Source: Gammaproteobacteria bacterium
GTDB taxonomy: Bacteria > Pseudomonadota > Gammaproteobacteria > Pseudomonadales > Azotimanducaceae
Reading direction: 5' to 3'
Assembly: GCA_009841635.1 (NCBI GenBank)
Contig: VXLJ01000007.1
Coordinates: 1-33,852 of the forward strand
DNA length: 33,852 bases
The notes under the pieces are model-generated. The model was not told the origin of the DNA. It did no database searches and worked only from the letters and a program-made list of their open reading frames with translations. This document shows positions 8,976 through 18,053 of this stretch, in pieces. How positions within the stretch are numbered: position 1 is the first letter of the stretch; every line of letters starts with the position of its first letter. The position numbers and the translations under genes were made by a program.

Positions 8976-9343
8976 TGGAGAACTCCAGTGTTAGCTAGCT
9001 TGATGCATGCATGTGAATATTTCTAATTTAAGCCTGTCGCAGCATATTTACGTGCGATAGCTTATGAGATTGCGAAGTCACGGAAACGTTTTAAGCAAGG
9101 AGAGCTGCATGCGGAACTCCATATATTTCAATGAAATATTGAATAGCAATTTTTAGTTTGGCTGAAGATTCCGCGTCACAGAATGCCTGCCTGCTGCTAA
9201 ACAGATTATCAACCTTCCCGAGCCTTGAACGAAACTCTTGCGTAAAAAACTCGGCACTTTATGGCGACGCTAGACTTCAAACGCTATGGTGACCTAATAG
9301 CAATACAAAAAATTTGTGCATCAAATGATCTGGATCTTTTAGC
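8976..9343. other. 368-bp divergent intergenic region with an operator-like palindrome
   Basis: It separates the SRPBCC gene (- strand) from the FAD oxidoreductase (+ strand) and should carry promoters for both. It is A+T-rich with no credible ORF. I see a palindromic Shine-Dalgarno region of the SRPBCC gene at 8976-8987 and a 17-bp inverted repeat at 9123-9139. No intrinsic terminator or RNA gene is apparent. Confidence 0.5.
9123..9139. promoter_or_regulatory. 17-bp palindrome in divergent promoter region
   Basis: Perfect 8-bp inverted repeat around a single central base (ATATTTCA-A-TGAAATAT), near the middle of a divergent intergenic region. Its symmetry and location fit an operator that could control the SRPBCC gene, the FAD oxidoreductase or both. 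No cognate regulator is seen in the window. Confidence 0.35.
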
Positions 9344-10435
9344 TTGAGCGAACTCGTTGTGGTTGGAGGTGGGATAGTTGGTGTTGCAACGTGTTATTAC
9401 GCTTCCATGCATGGTTCTCGCGCGACACTGATTGAGCGAGATGAAATTGCTAGCCATGCTTCGGGTTTTGCATTCGGTGGCTTACACCCTCGGGTAGAAA
9501 ACCCTGTTCATTCACAAATGAACGACTTTGCGATAGCCAGTTTCGACGAACATCAGCGACTTGACCAGCTACTACGCAATAACGACTGTGCTACTTCAAC
9601 TTGGCGGATGAACGAATCCGTCGCGCTTGCGCGTGATGAGCAAGAAGCCACGTTAATGAGGGAAGCATGCTCAAAACCCTCCAGTCACGCTAGTTGGGTA
9701 GATGCTACTGAGCTAAATAAGCTGGAACCTCGTCTCTGTGGGACGATTCCCGGGGGCGCACTTACAACCCAGAGCGCCGAAGTAAACGCTAAGCATCTTA
9801 CGACGGCAATGTACGAGCTTGCAAACCCAACCCTAATCTCAAAAGAGGTCGTCGGCTGCACCTTAAAGCAGGACAAGTTGGTTGGTGTTACATTAGACGA
9901 TGGTACGTCTATTGAAGGAGACTGTTTCGTGTTCGCCATGGGACCTTGGACTTCAACAGCGCTACAGTGGTTTGGATTAGCGCCTGCGATCAGTCCACTC
10001 AAAGGTCAAATACTCCGACTAAGGATGGCTGCCGCACCGTTTTTGCATTCGTTTTCAATTGCTGGAAATTACATGAGTTCAAAACCCGACGACTTAGTGT
10101 GGGGTGGCACAACAGAAGAATCTACGGGTTTCGATGAAACAACCACTCCGAAGGCGGCGCAAGAGATACGCACCGTCCTCAACCACATGACCGATGCCTT
10201 GAAAAATAGCGAGGTCGAGCTACAGACCGCTTGTTTAAGACCAATTTCCGCTGATGGCAATCTCATACTTGGCGCGGTGCCAAATTACCCGAATGCGTAC
10301 ATTGCTTCAGGTGGCGGCCGCAAAGGGATTCTTTACGGGCCGCTTATGGGCAAGCATATTGCGGATCAGCTAGCCAATCCAACTTTGGCAAAGGCTTGGG
10401 AAGCGTTTACGCCTGCACGCTTCGTGCCGGATTGA
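9344..10435 (+). CDS. FAD-dependent amino-acid oxidase/dehydrogenase-like oxidoreductase (DAO family)
   Basis: 363-aa flavoprotein of the D-amino-acid oxidase/glycine oxidase (DAO) superfamily. An N-terminal Rossmann dinucleotide fold carries G8-x-G10-x-x-G13 and the acidic end of strand 2 (ERDE, ~31-34), followed by the ASGFAFGGLHPR block (~39-50) typical of FAD contact in this family. The C-terminal part has the expected LRPISADGNLILG block and the closing YIASGGGRKGILYGP segment. It probably oxidises an amine or amino-acid C-N bond, with electrons going to oxygen or to a respiratory acceptor; the substrate is unknown. The start is TTG at 9344, forced by an in-frame TGA at 9326 and by the Rossmann motif beginning a few residues in. 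The pentahaem cytochrome gene starts 76 bp downstream on the same strand, so a shared transcript and an electron link are possible but unproven. Confidence 0.82.
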   Translation: MSELVVVGGGIVGVATCYYASMHGSRATLIERDEIASHASGFAFGGLHPRVENPVHSQMNDFAIASFDEHQRLDQLLRNNDCATSTWRMNESVALARDEQEATLMREACSKPSSHASWVDATELNKLEPRLCGTIPGGALTTQSAEVNAKHLTTAMYELANPTLISKEVVGCTLKQDKLVGVTLDDGTSIEGDCFVFAMGPWTSTALQWFGLAPAISPLKGQILRLRMAAAPFLHSFSIAGNYMSSKPDDLVWGGTTEESTGFDETTTPKAAQEIRTVLNHMTDALKNSEVELQTACLRPISADGNLILGAVPNYPNAYIASGGGRKGILYGPLMGKHIADQLANPTLAKAWEAFTPARFVPD

Positions 10436-10511
10436 ACCTAAATCACGGTGAATCGAAATACTCCCAATCTAATGAAAACACCTAATTGAAACTAACTCAA
10501 TTTGATGCAGT

Positions 10512-13280
10512 GTGTTTTCGCGATCGAACAAGCTGACGGCTGTGACCTCAAATAACCCCATTCAACCAGTCGTGTCTGCACCTATGCGGCGCGTATTGGT
10601 TATCGCCTTGGTTTTGTTATCGCTACTCGTCATCGATTCCATCTATCTTGCAGGCGTGAGCTTCGTGCAGTGGTTAACCGGCACGTTTATAGAGAACGCG
10701 TTCTACCAAGTGATGTTTCTCGTTCACTTGCTCTTGGGATTGATCGTCATACTGCCTACCTTGGTATTCGCATGTATGCATCTGCGGCGTGCGATTTCCC
10801 GACCGAATCGAATTGCGGTTCGCCTAGGGTTAGCGCTCTTTTCAACTACGCTCGTTTTGTTTATATCAGGCATCGCCCTGACACGGGGTTTGCCGTGGTT
10901 TGAGCTGAAAGACGAAGTATCACGCGCAATCATCTATTGGCTTCATGTGATTGCACCTATCGTGGGACTTTGGTTATTCGTCCTACACAGGTTGGTTGGA
11001 CCGCGAATTAGATGGAAATCTGGCGTCCTCGTGCTAGGTGTAGGTGTTGCGCTATCCGCAGTTGGGATTGTTGCACTTCACGCTGATTTCGACGAACCGG
11101 TTGAATTGGCGGATTTTTCGCCCTCCCTAGCTAAAACCGCCCACGGCGGCTACTTGCAGGCAGCACAATTGATGACGAATGAACAGTGTGCTGCTTGCCA
11201 CGAAAGTGTGCACGAGCTTTGGTCGGTGAGCGCACATCGATTTGCTTCGTTCAACAATCCAGCCTACGCATTTGCTGTCAATAACACGCGTGCCAAAGTC
11301 CTTGAACGAGATGGCGATGTCACGGTTTCGCGATTTTGTGCGAGTTGCCATGATCCAGTACCACTGTTCACGGGTCTATTTGACGATCCAAACATCGATT
11401 TCACCACGCATCCGTTCGGGCAGGCTGGTATCACGTGCGTGAGTTGCCATGCAATAGAAAGTATCGATGGCGTGCGCGGCAATGGCGAATTCACCATCGG
11501 TATACCTGAACAGTACCCATTCGCCGCGAGTGAAAACCAGTTCTTTCAATGGTTGCATGGCGTACTGTTGAAGGGTAGGCCGCAATTACATAAGGAGTCG
11601 TATCTCAAGCCATTCCACGCGACGGCCGAATTCTGCAGTACTTGTCATAAAGTCCACTTGCCTAAGGAACTCAACCAATACAAGTGGCTCCGTGGTCAAA
11701 ACCACTACGATGCATTCTTGGTGAGTGGCGTCTCTGGGCATGGCGTCGCAAGTTTTTACTACCCCAACCAAGCCCAAACCAATTGCAACGGTTGTCACAT
11801 GCCACTTGTAGAGTCAGCTGATTTCGCCGCCAAGGATTTTGACGACTCCGGCCAACTAAGTATTCATAGCCATCAGTTTCCAGGCGCTAATACGGCTATT
11901 CAAGTCATGGCGAATCTAGAGACCGCGATTAATGAAGCGCACGTAAAGATTCTTAAAGATTCTTTGCGGGTGGACATCTTTGGCATCCGTGAAGGTAATG
12001 ACATCACAGCTCCGCTCAGCGCACCTCTCCGGCCTAACGTCCCGCAACTCAAACCTGGCAACGAGTATTTACTTGAAATCGTAATCCGGAATCTCAAGGT
12101 AGGACATAAATTCACCGAAGGTACCGCCGATTCAAACGAAGTTTGGCTGGCCGTCGATGCGGCTGATGAAATTGGTGCTGTGTTCGGTAGGAGCGGCAGT
12201 CTTCACCCAGAAACTGCAGCGGTAGACCCCTGGTCACATTTTGTAAACGCATACATCATCGATCGCGACGGCAATAGGATTGACCGCAGAAACGCTGAAG
12301 ATATCTTCGTGAAACTATATGACAATCAAATCGGTCCAGGCTCTACTGATGTCGTGCAATATCGACTCGCCGTACCCGACGATGCCACGGGCTCTATCAA
12401 AGTTACCGTCGCACTGAAATATCGCAAGTTTGACCAGCAGTATTACGGTCTGTTTTCCAATGACCTGACATTGAGAAATGACCTGCCGATAGTCACGATT
12501 GGACGAGACTCAATGACCTTCCAATTAAAAGGCCATGCGCCACATCATGAGGTGAGTAAACCTGACATTGACGAATGGGAGCGTTGGAACGATTTCGGCA
12601 TTGGTATGTTGTTAAAACCAAATCGCGTTGGATTACGTGTGGCCGAACTAGCATTCGAACGTGTCGTTGAATTTGGACGCGCCGAGGGTAGTCTAAATTT
12701 AGCGCGAGTCTGGTTGCAAGAAGGTCGCCTTGAAGAAGCTGCCAAGGCACTTGAAACAGCCTACGCCAGTGGTGGCTATCCATGGTCCATTGCTTGGTTT
12801 TCGGGATTAGTCGACATGCAACTCGGCAATTTCGATGCAGCGATCGATAAGTTCAATCAGCTGCGCAACACTGAGTTTGTAGAAGCTTCGAACCGCGGGT
12901 TTGATTTCTCGAGGGATTACAACCTGTTGAATCAGTTAGCTTTGGCTTATTTCGAAAATGCCAAACTAGCACGCGACACATCTAACGAGCGAGTCTTTTT
13001 AGATTTAGCCGCTGAGACCTTCCAGGCAGCATTGGCGGAAGATCCCGAAAACGCGCGATCTCACTACGGATTGATGCAGACGTTCGAGCGCTTAGGTAAC
13101 GACGAGCGAGCAGCCTACCATCGGGCGGAGCATGCTAAATACCGAATTGATGACAATGCAAAAGATCGCGCTGTAACGGCTGCTCGAGCGAAGGATGCCG
13201 CCGCGAATCACGCAAGTGAGGCGATTGTGATCTACGACCTTCACCGCACGAGTGAGTTCAACACTAGCGCGCTCCTGTGA
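10512..13280 (+). CDS. Membrane-anchored pentahaem cytochrome c with C-terminal TPR region
   Basis: 922-aa redox protein. The first ~190 residues hold about five transmembrane helices (roughly 27-50, 63-90, 103-122, 139-162, 170-190). A periplasmic c-type cytochrome domain follows with five CxxCH haem sites at C226, C276, C309, C375 and C425. The first is part of a CAACHESVHELWSVSAH pattern like the cytochrome c554 family. Residues ~515-670 form a beta-rich region containing GHKFTEG, as seen after haem domains in related multihaem proteins. Residues ~700-880 are TPR-like helices. The start is GTG at 10512. It ends in a GTGA overlap with the CRTAC1-family gene, indicating translational coupling. 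It probably takes electrons from the quinone pool or a membrane donor and passes them outward, with the TPR tail docking a partner. The joining of a polytopic membrane anchor, pentahaem domain and TPR tail in one chain is unusual. Confidence 0.82.
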   Translation: MFSRSNKLTAVTSNNPIQPVVSAPMRRVLVIALVLLSLLVIDSIYLAGVSFVQWLTGTFIENAFYQVMFLVHLLLGLIVILPTLVFACMHLRRAISRPNRIAVRLGLALFSTTLVLFISGIALTRGLPWFELKDEVSRAIIYWLHVIAPIVGLWLFVLHRLVGPRIRWKSGVLVLGVGVALSAVGIVALHADFDEPVELADFSPSLAKTAHGGYLQAAQLMTNEQCAACHESVHELWSVSAHRFASFNNPAYAFAVNNTRAKVLERDGDVTVSRFCASCHDPVPLFTGLFDDPNIDFTTHPFGQAGITCVSCHAIESIDGVRGNGEFTIGIPEQYPFAASENQFFQWLHGVLLKGRPQLHKESYLKPFHATAEFCSTCHKVHLPKELNQYKWLRGQNHYDAFLVSGVSGHGVASFYYPNQAQTNCNGCHMPLVESADFAAKDFDDSGQLSIHSHQFPGANTAIQVMANLETAINEAHVKILKDSLRVDIFGIREGNDITAPLSAPLRPNVPQLKPGNEYLLEIVIRNLKVGHKFTEGTADSNEVWLAVDAADEIGAVFGRSGSLHPETAAVDPWSHFVNAYIIDRDGNRIDRRNAEDIFVKLYDNQIGPGSTDVVQYRLAVPDDATGSIKVTVALKYRKFDQQYYGLFSNDLTLRNDLPIVTIGRDSMTFQLKGHAPHHEVSKPDIDEWERWNDFGIGMLLKPNRVGLRVAELAFERVVEFGRAEGSLNLARVWLQEGRLEEAAKALETAYASGGYPWSIAWFSGLVDMQLGNFDAAIDKFNQLRNTEFVEASNRGFDFSRDYNLLNQLALAYFENAKLARDTSNERVFLDLAAETFQAALAEDPENARSHYGLMQTFERLGNDERAAYHRAEHAKYRIDDNAKDRAVTAARAKDAAANHASEAIVIYDLHRTSEFNTSALL

Positions 13281-15103
13281 CTGAGCAGCAAAGCGATATT
13301 GAGCGGCTGCGAAGTGCTGTAAGACTCTCTGCGATCGTCGCTGTTGCAGTGGTAGCGCTCGCGGCTATCGTTGTCCTAATTGCTCGCTATGAACCGGTTT
13401 CTGACGCACCAAATGAAGCGCCCGTAAAGAAGAGCGTCATGCCTGAAGCGCCTCTCGCGATGCCAACCTGGCGATTCGTCGATGTCACTGAACGAGCGGG
13501 AATTGATTTTCTGCATGAGAACGGCGCCAGAGGCGATCGATTCTTGCCCGAAACCATGGGCGGTGGTGTCGCGTTGTTCGATTTTGATCTTGACAATGAT
13601 CTGGATCTGCTGTTCGTTAATTCGAAATCTTGGCCGCATGACAAAACTGACACAACTGATGCTGCTCGCACAAGTCTGTTTAGAAACGATGGCTCAATGA
13701 AATTCACCGATGTCACTTCGACTCATCTAGATGTTGTAGGCTATGGCATTGCACCAGCTATTGGCGATATTAATGGCGACGGTTACCCGGATTTATTTAT
13801 TACGACAGTTGGATCAAACCGCTTGTTAATTAACCATCAAGGCAAGAAATTCGTCGAAGCGACCACGAAATACGACGTTGCAGGCGATGCGACCGCATTT
13901 AGTACATGTGCAACGTTTTTAGATTTTGATCGTGATGGGGATCTCGATTTATTTGTATGCAACTACGTTGATTGGTCACCAGAAATCGATCGATCCGTCG
14001 ATTTTCGTCTGACAGGTGTGGGACGTGCCTATGGTCCACCAACAGATTTCCCTGGTTCGACCTCTTGGTTGTATCGCAATGATGGGGATGTATTTACCGA
14101 CGTGACCGATAAAGCTGGCGTTACGGTTCGAAATGCACAAACCGGTGAACCTTCAGGCAAAGCACTCGCAGTATCAGTCCTTGACATCAATAACGACGGG
14201 TGGCAAGACTTATTTATAGCGAATGACACCGTTCGCAATTTCCTCTTCATCAATCAAAAAGATGGAACGTTCCACGAGGAAGGAGTTACGTATGGGATCG
14301 CTTTCGATCCGTCTGGGTCGGCGACAGGCGCTATGGGCCTAGATGTTGCGAACTATCAAAACGATACAAACCTCGGTATCGCAATCGGCAATTTCGCCAA
14401 TGAAATGTCGTCGTTTTACGTTGGTGAGGCAGGATCTAGCGTATTTAGTGACGACGCTATAGTGGTAGGAATTGGCGCGTCGACCCGCAAAGTACTCACA
14501 TTCGGCCTATTCTTTTTCGATGTTGATCTAGATGGGCGACTTGACTTATTTAATGTGAATGGACACATTGAACCAAAGATTGCGACAGTGCAAGCAAGTC
14601 AGTCATATCGTCAAACGCCACAGTTATTTTGGAACTGTGGTAGGAACTGCGTTCGCCCATTTCAGTTAGCAGACACTGGCAACACCGCTTTTGGGCAAGC
14701 CAGCGTCGCTCGTGGCGCGGTGGCAGGCGACTTGGACCGCGATGGTGATTTGGATGTGGTCATAACAAATGTTGGCGCTAAACCGAGTGTTGTGAGAAAC
14801 GACGTGCCAACTACACACCGTTGGTTAGCAGTAGCACTTCATTATCAAGGCGCAAATTTGTACGCCATTGGTGCGCGGGTTGATTTGATTTCGTCAGTAG
14901 GCATGCAAACACAATACATTACAAGAACACGAAGTTATCTCTCACAATTCGAACCAATCGCACATTTTGGGTTAGGTGAGAACACTGCTATTCACAACAT
15001 AAAAGTGACGTGGCCAAACGGTGAGGTTCAGTTCATCGACGAAGTTGAAACCAATGCATATAAAAGAATCAACTACCCAAAAAGCGCAGTGAAGAACGAG
15101 TAG
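13277..15103 (+). CDS. CRTAC1-family FG-GAP/UnbV protein with N-terminal membrane anchor
   Basis: 608-aa paralogue of the CRTAC1-like lipoprotein encoded at 6692. Instead of a lipobox it has an uncleaved-looking transmembrane anchor at about residues 15-37, then a linker and the family entry WRFVDVTERAGIDFLHENG and LPETMGGGVALFDFD (~65-104). Acidic FG-GAP loops lie near 102 (DFDLDND), 164 (DINGDG), 216 (DFDRDG), 303 (DINNDG), 415 (DVDLDG) and 485 (DLDRDG), with a degenerate blade around 355-375. The ASPIC/UnbV domain spans ~515-595 and ends in HFGLG and KVTWPNGEVQ. Two cysteines (C454, C458) could form a disulfide. The GTG start overlaps the stop of the cytochrome gene, so the two proteins are made together and probably form a complex at the inner membrane facing the periplasm. 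The ligand is unknown. Confidence 0.85.
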   Translation: MTEQQSDIERLRSAVRLSAIVAVAVVALAAIVVLIARYEPVSDAPNEAPVKKSVMPEAPLAMPTWRFVDVTERAGIDFLHENGARGDRFLPETMGGGVALFDFDLDNDLDLLFVNSKSWPHDKTDTTDAARTSLFRNDGSMKFTDVTSTHLDVVGYGIAPAIGDINGDGYPDLFITTVGSNRLLINHQGKKFVEATTKYDVAGDATAFSTCATFLDFDRDGDLDLFVCNYVDWSPEIDRSVDFRLTGVGRAYGPPTDFPGSTSWLYRNDGDVFTDVTDKAGVTVRNAQTGEPSGKALAVSVLDINNDGWQDLFIANDTVRNFLFINQKDGTFHEEGVTYGIAFDPSGSATGAMGLDVANYQNDTNLGIAIGNFANEMSSFYVGEAGSSVFSDDAIVVGIGASTRKVLTFGLFFFDVDLDGRLDLFNVNGHIEPKIATVQASQSYRQTPQLFWNCGRNCVRPFQLADTGNTAFGQASVARGAVAGDLDRDGDLDVVITNVGAKPSVVRNDVPTTHRWLAVALHYQGANLYAIGARVDLISSVGMQTQYITRTRSYLSQFEPIAHFGLGENTAIHNIKVTWPNGEVQFIDEVETNAYKRINYPKSAVKNE

Positions 15104-15203
15104 TTTGCAAACAAAGAGATTCATAAACACTTAATAACAAGAAGTTCCTAACAGAATCCATTAAAATCCCCGCTGATTTCCGCGTGCACTCGGGATTTGA
15201 CGT

Positions 15204-17924
15204 ATGCCTAGTACATTCCTAGCTTTTTTACGGAGTACGGTTTCCGCCGTTGCTATAGGTGCTTCTCTTGTTTTAGCGCTTGGTGTTACTGGCCAAGAAA
15301 ATGAGGAAGAGGAGTCAACCGCAACTACCTCAATGCCAATTGAAGAGGAGCTCTTCGTGGTAGGTTCGCGCGTAAGGGGACGTAGTGAGATTGATTCACC
15401 TGTACCCGTAGACGTGGTTGGTGGCGACGATTTTGTTGCTCAGGGGTCAAGTGATTTGGATGCTCTCGTCGCTTCACTTGTACCGTCGTATAACGTCGCA
15501 CAAGAACCTATTTCCGATGCTGCAACCATCATGCGACCAGCATCGCTGCGCGGGATGTCTCCCGATGCGACATTAATACTCTTGAACAGTAAACGTAGAC
15601 ATCGCGGCGCCGTCATTGCTCTGTTAGGCGCAGGGTTGTCCGCCGGATCACAAGCAGCCGACCTGTCTTCCATACCAGCCATCGCTATTGATCGGTTAGA
15701 AGTTCTTCGTGACGGCGCGTCTGCTCAGTACGGTTCTGACGCAATCGCCGGCGTGATGAACTTTGTGCTCAAGAAGGATCGCAGTGGCGGCATATTTGAG
15801 GCAAAGTTTGGTTCGACCTTCGAAGGCGACGGAACGCGTCAAACTGTCGCTGGAAATATCGGTTTACCCATGGGTCAGAATGGATTTGCGAACTTAAGCG
15901 CAGAATTTAAGGCTGTCGATCCAACTGACCGTGCTGTGCAACGGAATGACGCACAAAATCTGATTGATGCAGGTAATTCGCGCGTGCGAACACCTCACGC
16001 AATGGTATGGGGTGGTCCGGAAATTCGGGATGACATCAAGCTATTCGGGAATTTTGGTGTTGATTTTTCACCAGACGTAGAAGGATATGCCTGGGCCAAT
16101 CATTCAACTCGAACGGTTGAAGGTGGTTTCTACTTCCGTAATCCCAATACTCGAAACGGTGTATTCAACGGTGCCCAAAACGTTAGTTTTCATCCAGATA
16201 CACGAATGGTTGTCGATGCAGGAACGCCAGGCGCCATGGTTTGGGAAGACAGTGTGAGAGTAGCCAATCTAGACACGACGCAAGGTGGCTGCGGACCTAA
16301 TACGATTCAGGATCCAACATCCGGCGTCTCCTACGCAGAACAAAATGCGGCTGCTGACTATGTTCAGTTGATTGCTGGTTTGCCATCGCATTGCTTCATG
16401 TTCCAAGAAGTTCAGCCTGGTGGTTTTACCCCCCAGTTTGGTGGCGATGTAACCGACCAATCCATTGCTGCTGGCATACAAGGAACGCATGATGCTGGCT
16501 GGTTCTGGGATCTGAGTTTTGTGCACGGTTCAAGCGAAGCAGTTTACTTTATTCACAATACCGTGAACCCACAGGTGTGGGCGAAGCTGTATGACGCTGG
16601 CCAAGACCCGGGTTCTATCCAACTGAATTACCACCCCGGTACTTACATAGAAACTGATACAGTCTTTAACGTCGATGTTTCTAAGCCAATTGATATAGAT
16701 TGGATGGATGGTCCGTTGAATATTGCCGCTGGTATGGAAAGCCGGAGCGAGACGTTTGAAATCGTGGCTGGTGAGCCCAACTCTTGGTTTATCGATCCGA
16801 GTCCAGATGGTTTAACGAGACAAGGATTTGGGGTTGGTTCGAATGGTTTTCCCGGTTTTCCCGCATCTGACGCGGGTGAACGGGTGGTTGATTCTTGGGG
16901 TGCTTACCTGGACTTCGAAGGTGATGTTTCCGAAGGTTTGAAACTAGGCGCGGCAGCGCGTTACGAAGACTATGAAGCCTATGGCACCACATTAGATTAC
17001 AAACTCACTTTCAGAGCACAAGTCAACGATACGATGGCATTGCGCGGCGCATACAGCACTGGCTTCCGCGTACCGACTGCGGGTCAAAGTAACTTGCGCA
17101 ACGTCACAACGGAATTCACAGGTGGTCGACTAGCCGATATCGCTACCTTGCCGCCAACAAATCCAGTTGCACAGCAAAAAGGCGCGGTGCCATTAGTACC
17201 TGAGGAGTCCACCAATACCACCATCGGTGCGGTATGGGCATTCGATTGGGGTGATCTCACTATCGACTACTACAACATTAAGATGGAAGGTCGGATTGCT
17301 TTCACAAGCCGGTTTACGCTAACGCCTGAAGACATTAGCGCGCTTGTAGCCGCAGGTGTCTCCGACGCAACCAGTTTTTCTTCTGTTCGCTATTTCACCA
17401 ACCAGCAGGATGCCACGGCAGATGGTTTTGATGTGATTTTGACGTTCCCATTTGACTTTATGGACGGAAACTCAAACCTCACACTCGCAGGTACCTGGTC
17501 CGGTGTTGAGTTGACACGATTCAATCCTAATTTCACAAGCCTACACCTGAAAAACACGATTGAAGATGGTCGACCGAATACTCGCGTGACAGCAACTTGG
17601 ACGCATTCCTATGATGATTGGAGTGGATTCTTGAGATTGCGTCGATATGGATCTCACTACGACGCAACGCTTAACTCTGCTGGCGTTTCTTATTACCCAG
17701 ATCCAGGCTTGCTAGTGGATTTAGAAGTCGGCAAGGACATCAATGAGAACTTCAGGGCTGTATTCGGCTTCGAGAATGCGCTTGACTACTATCCATCCGA
17801 GAATCCCAATGGACCAGTCGACGATCGCGGTGCTGGCGGTGCTTCCGGTTTGATTTATCCTGAACAGTCACCGTACGGCTTTTTAGGCGGTGCATGGTAT
17901 CTGCGCGTACAGTACCAAATGTAG
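15204..17924 (+). CDS. TonB-dependent outer-membrane receptor
   Basis: 906-aa TonB-dependent receptor for active uptake of a substrate across the outer membrane. A signal peptide of ~30 residues (hydrophobic core SAVAIGASLVLALGV) leads to an acidic linker and a TonB-box-like segment (EELFVVGSR, ~48-56). The plug domain spans ~62-192, with the conserved SLRGMSPDATLILLNSKR block and the RLEVLRDGASAQYGSDAIAGVMNFVLKK block that ends the plug. The rest is a 22-strand-type barrel rich in aromatic and Gly residues, with the ALRGAYSTGFRVPT signature near 612-626. The last strand ends in ...VQYQM, with Met instead of the usual terminal aromatic residue for BAM recognition. The substrate is unknown; related receptors are often annotated for siderophores, vitamin B12 or oligomers. 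It lies 100 bp after the CRTAC1-family gene and is closed by a strong terminator at 17950-17975. Confidence 0.93.
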   Translation: MPSTFLAFLRSTVSAVAIGASLVLALGVTGQENEEEESTATTSMPIEEELFVVGSRVRGRSEIDSPVPVDVVGGDDFVAQGSSDLDALVASLVPSYNVAQEPISDAATIMRPASLRGMSPDATLILLNSKRRHRGAVIALLGAGLSAGSQAADLSSIPAIAIDRLEVLRDGASAQYGSDAIAGVMNFVLKKDRSGGIFEAKFGSTFEGDGTRQTVAGNIGLPMGQNGFANLSAEFKAVDPTDRAVQRNDAQNLIDAGNSRVRTPHAMVWGGPEIRDDIKLFGNFGVDFSPDVEGYAWANHSTRTVEGGFYFRNPNTRNGVFNGAQNVSFHPDTRMVVDAGTPGAMVWEDSVRVANLDTTQGGCGPNTIQDPTSGVSYAEQNAAADYVQLIAGLPSHCFMFQEVQPGGFTPQFGGDVTDQSIAAGIQGTHDAGWFWDLSFVHGSSEAVYFIHNTVNPQVWAKLYDAGQDPGSIQLNYHPGTYIETDTVFNVDVSKPIDIDWMDGPLNIAAGMESRSETFEIVAGEPNSWFIDPSPDGLTRQGFGVGSNGFPGFPASDAGERVVDSWGAYLDFEGDVSEGLKLGAAARYEDYEAYGTTLDYKLTFRAQVNDTMALRGAYSTGFRVPTAGQSNLRNVTTEFTGGRLADIATLPPTNPVAQQKGAVPLVPEESTNTTIGAVWAFDWGDLTIDYYNIKMEGRIAFTSRFTLTPEDISALVAAGVSDATSFSSVRYFTNQQDATADGFDVILTFPFDFMDGNSNLTLAGTWSGVELTRFNPNFTSLHLKNTIEDGRPNTRVTATWTHSYDDWSGFLRLRRYGSHYDATLNSAGVSYYPDPGLLVDLEVGKDINENFRAVFGFENALDYYPSENPNGPVDDRGAGGASGLIYPEQSPYGFLGGAWYLRVQYQM

Positions 17925-17949
17925 TAGCGGTTTTTTACCCAATTCAAAG

Positions 17950-17975
17950 GCGCGGACAATGTCCGCGCTTTTTTT
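17950..17975 (+). terminator. Intrinsic terminator after the TonB-dependent receptor
   Basis: GCGCGGAC (17950-17957), a three-base loop AAT and GTCCGCGC (17961-17968) form a perfect 8-bp G+C-rich stem, directly followed by seven T (17969-17975). This is a textbook Rho-independent terminator on the + strand, 26 bp after the receptor stop codon. It separates the envelope/redox locus from the ABC exporter operon. Confidence 0.92.
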
Positions 17976-18053
17976 ATAAAAAATGAAACAAGGTGCACTA
18001 ACTTTCTATTGAGAGAGCCTAACAGGTAGATAGCTCAGAAATTGACTAACAGC

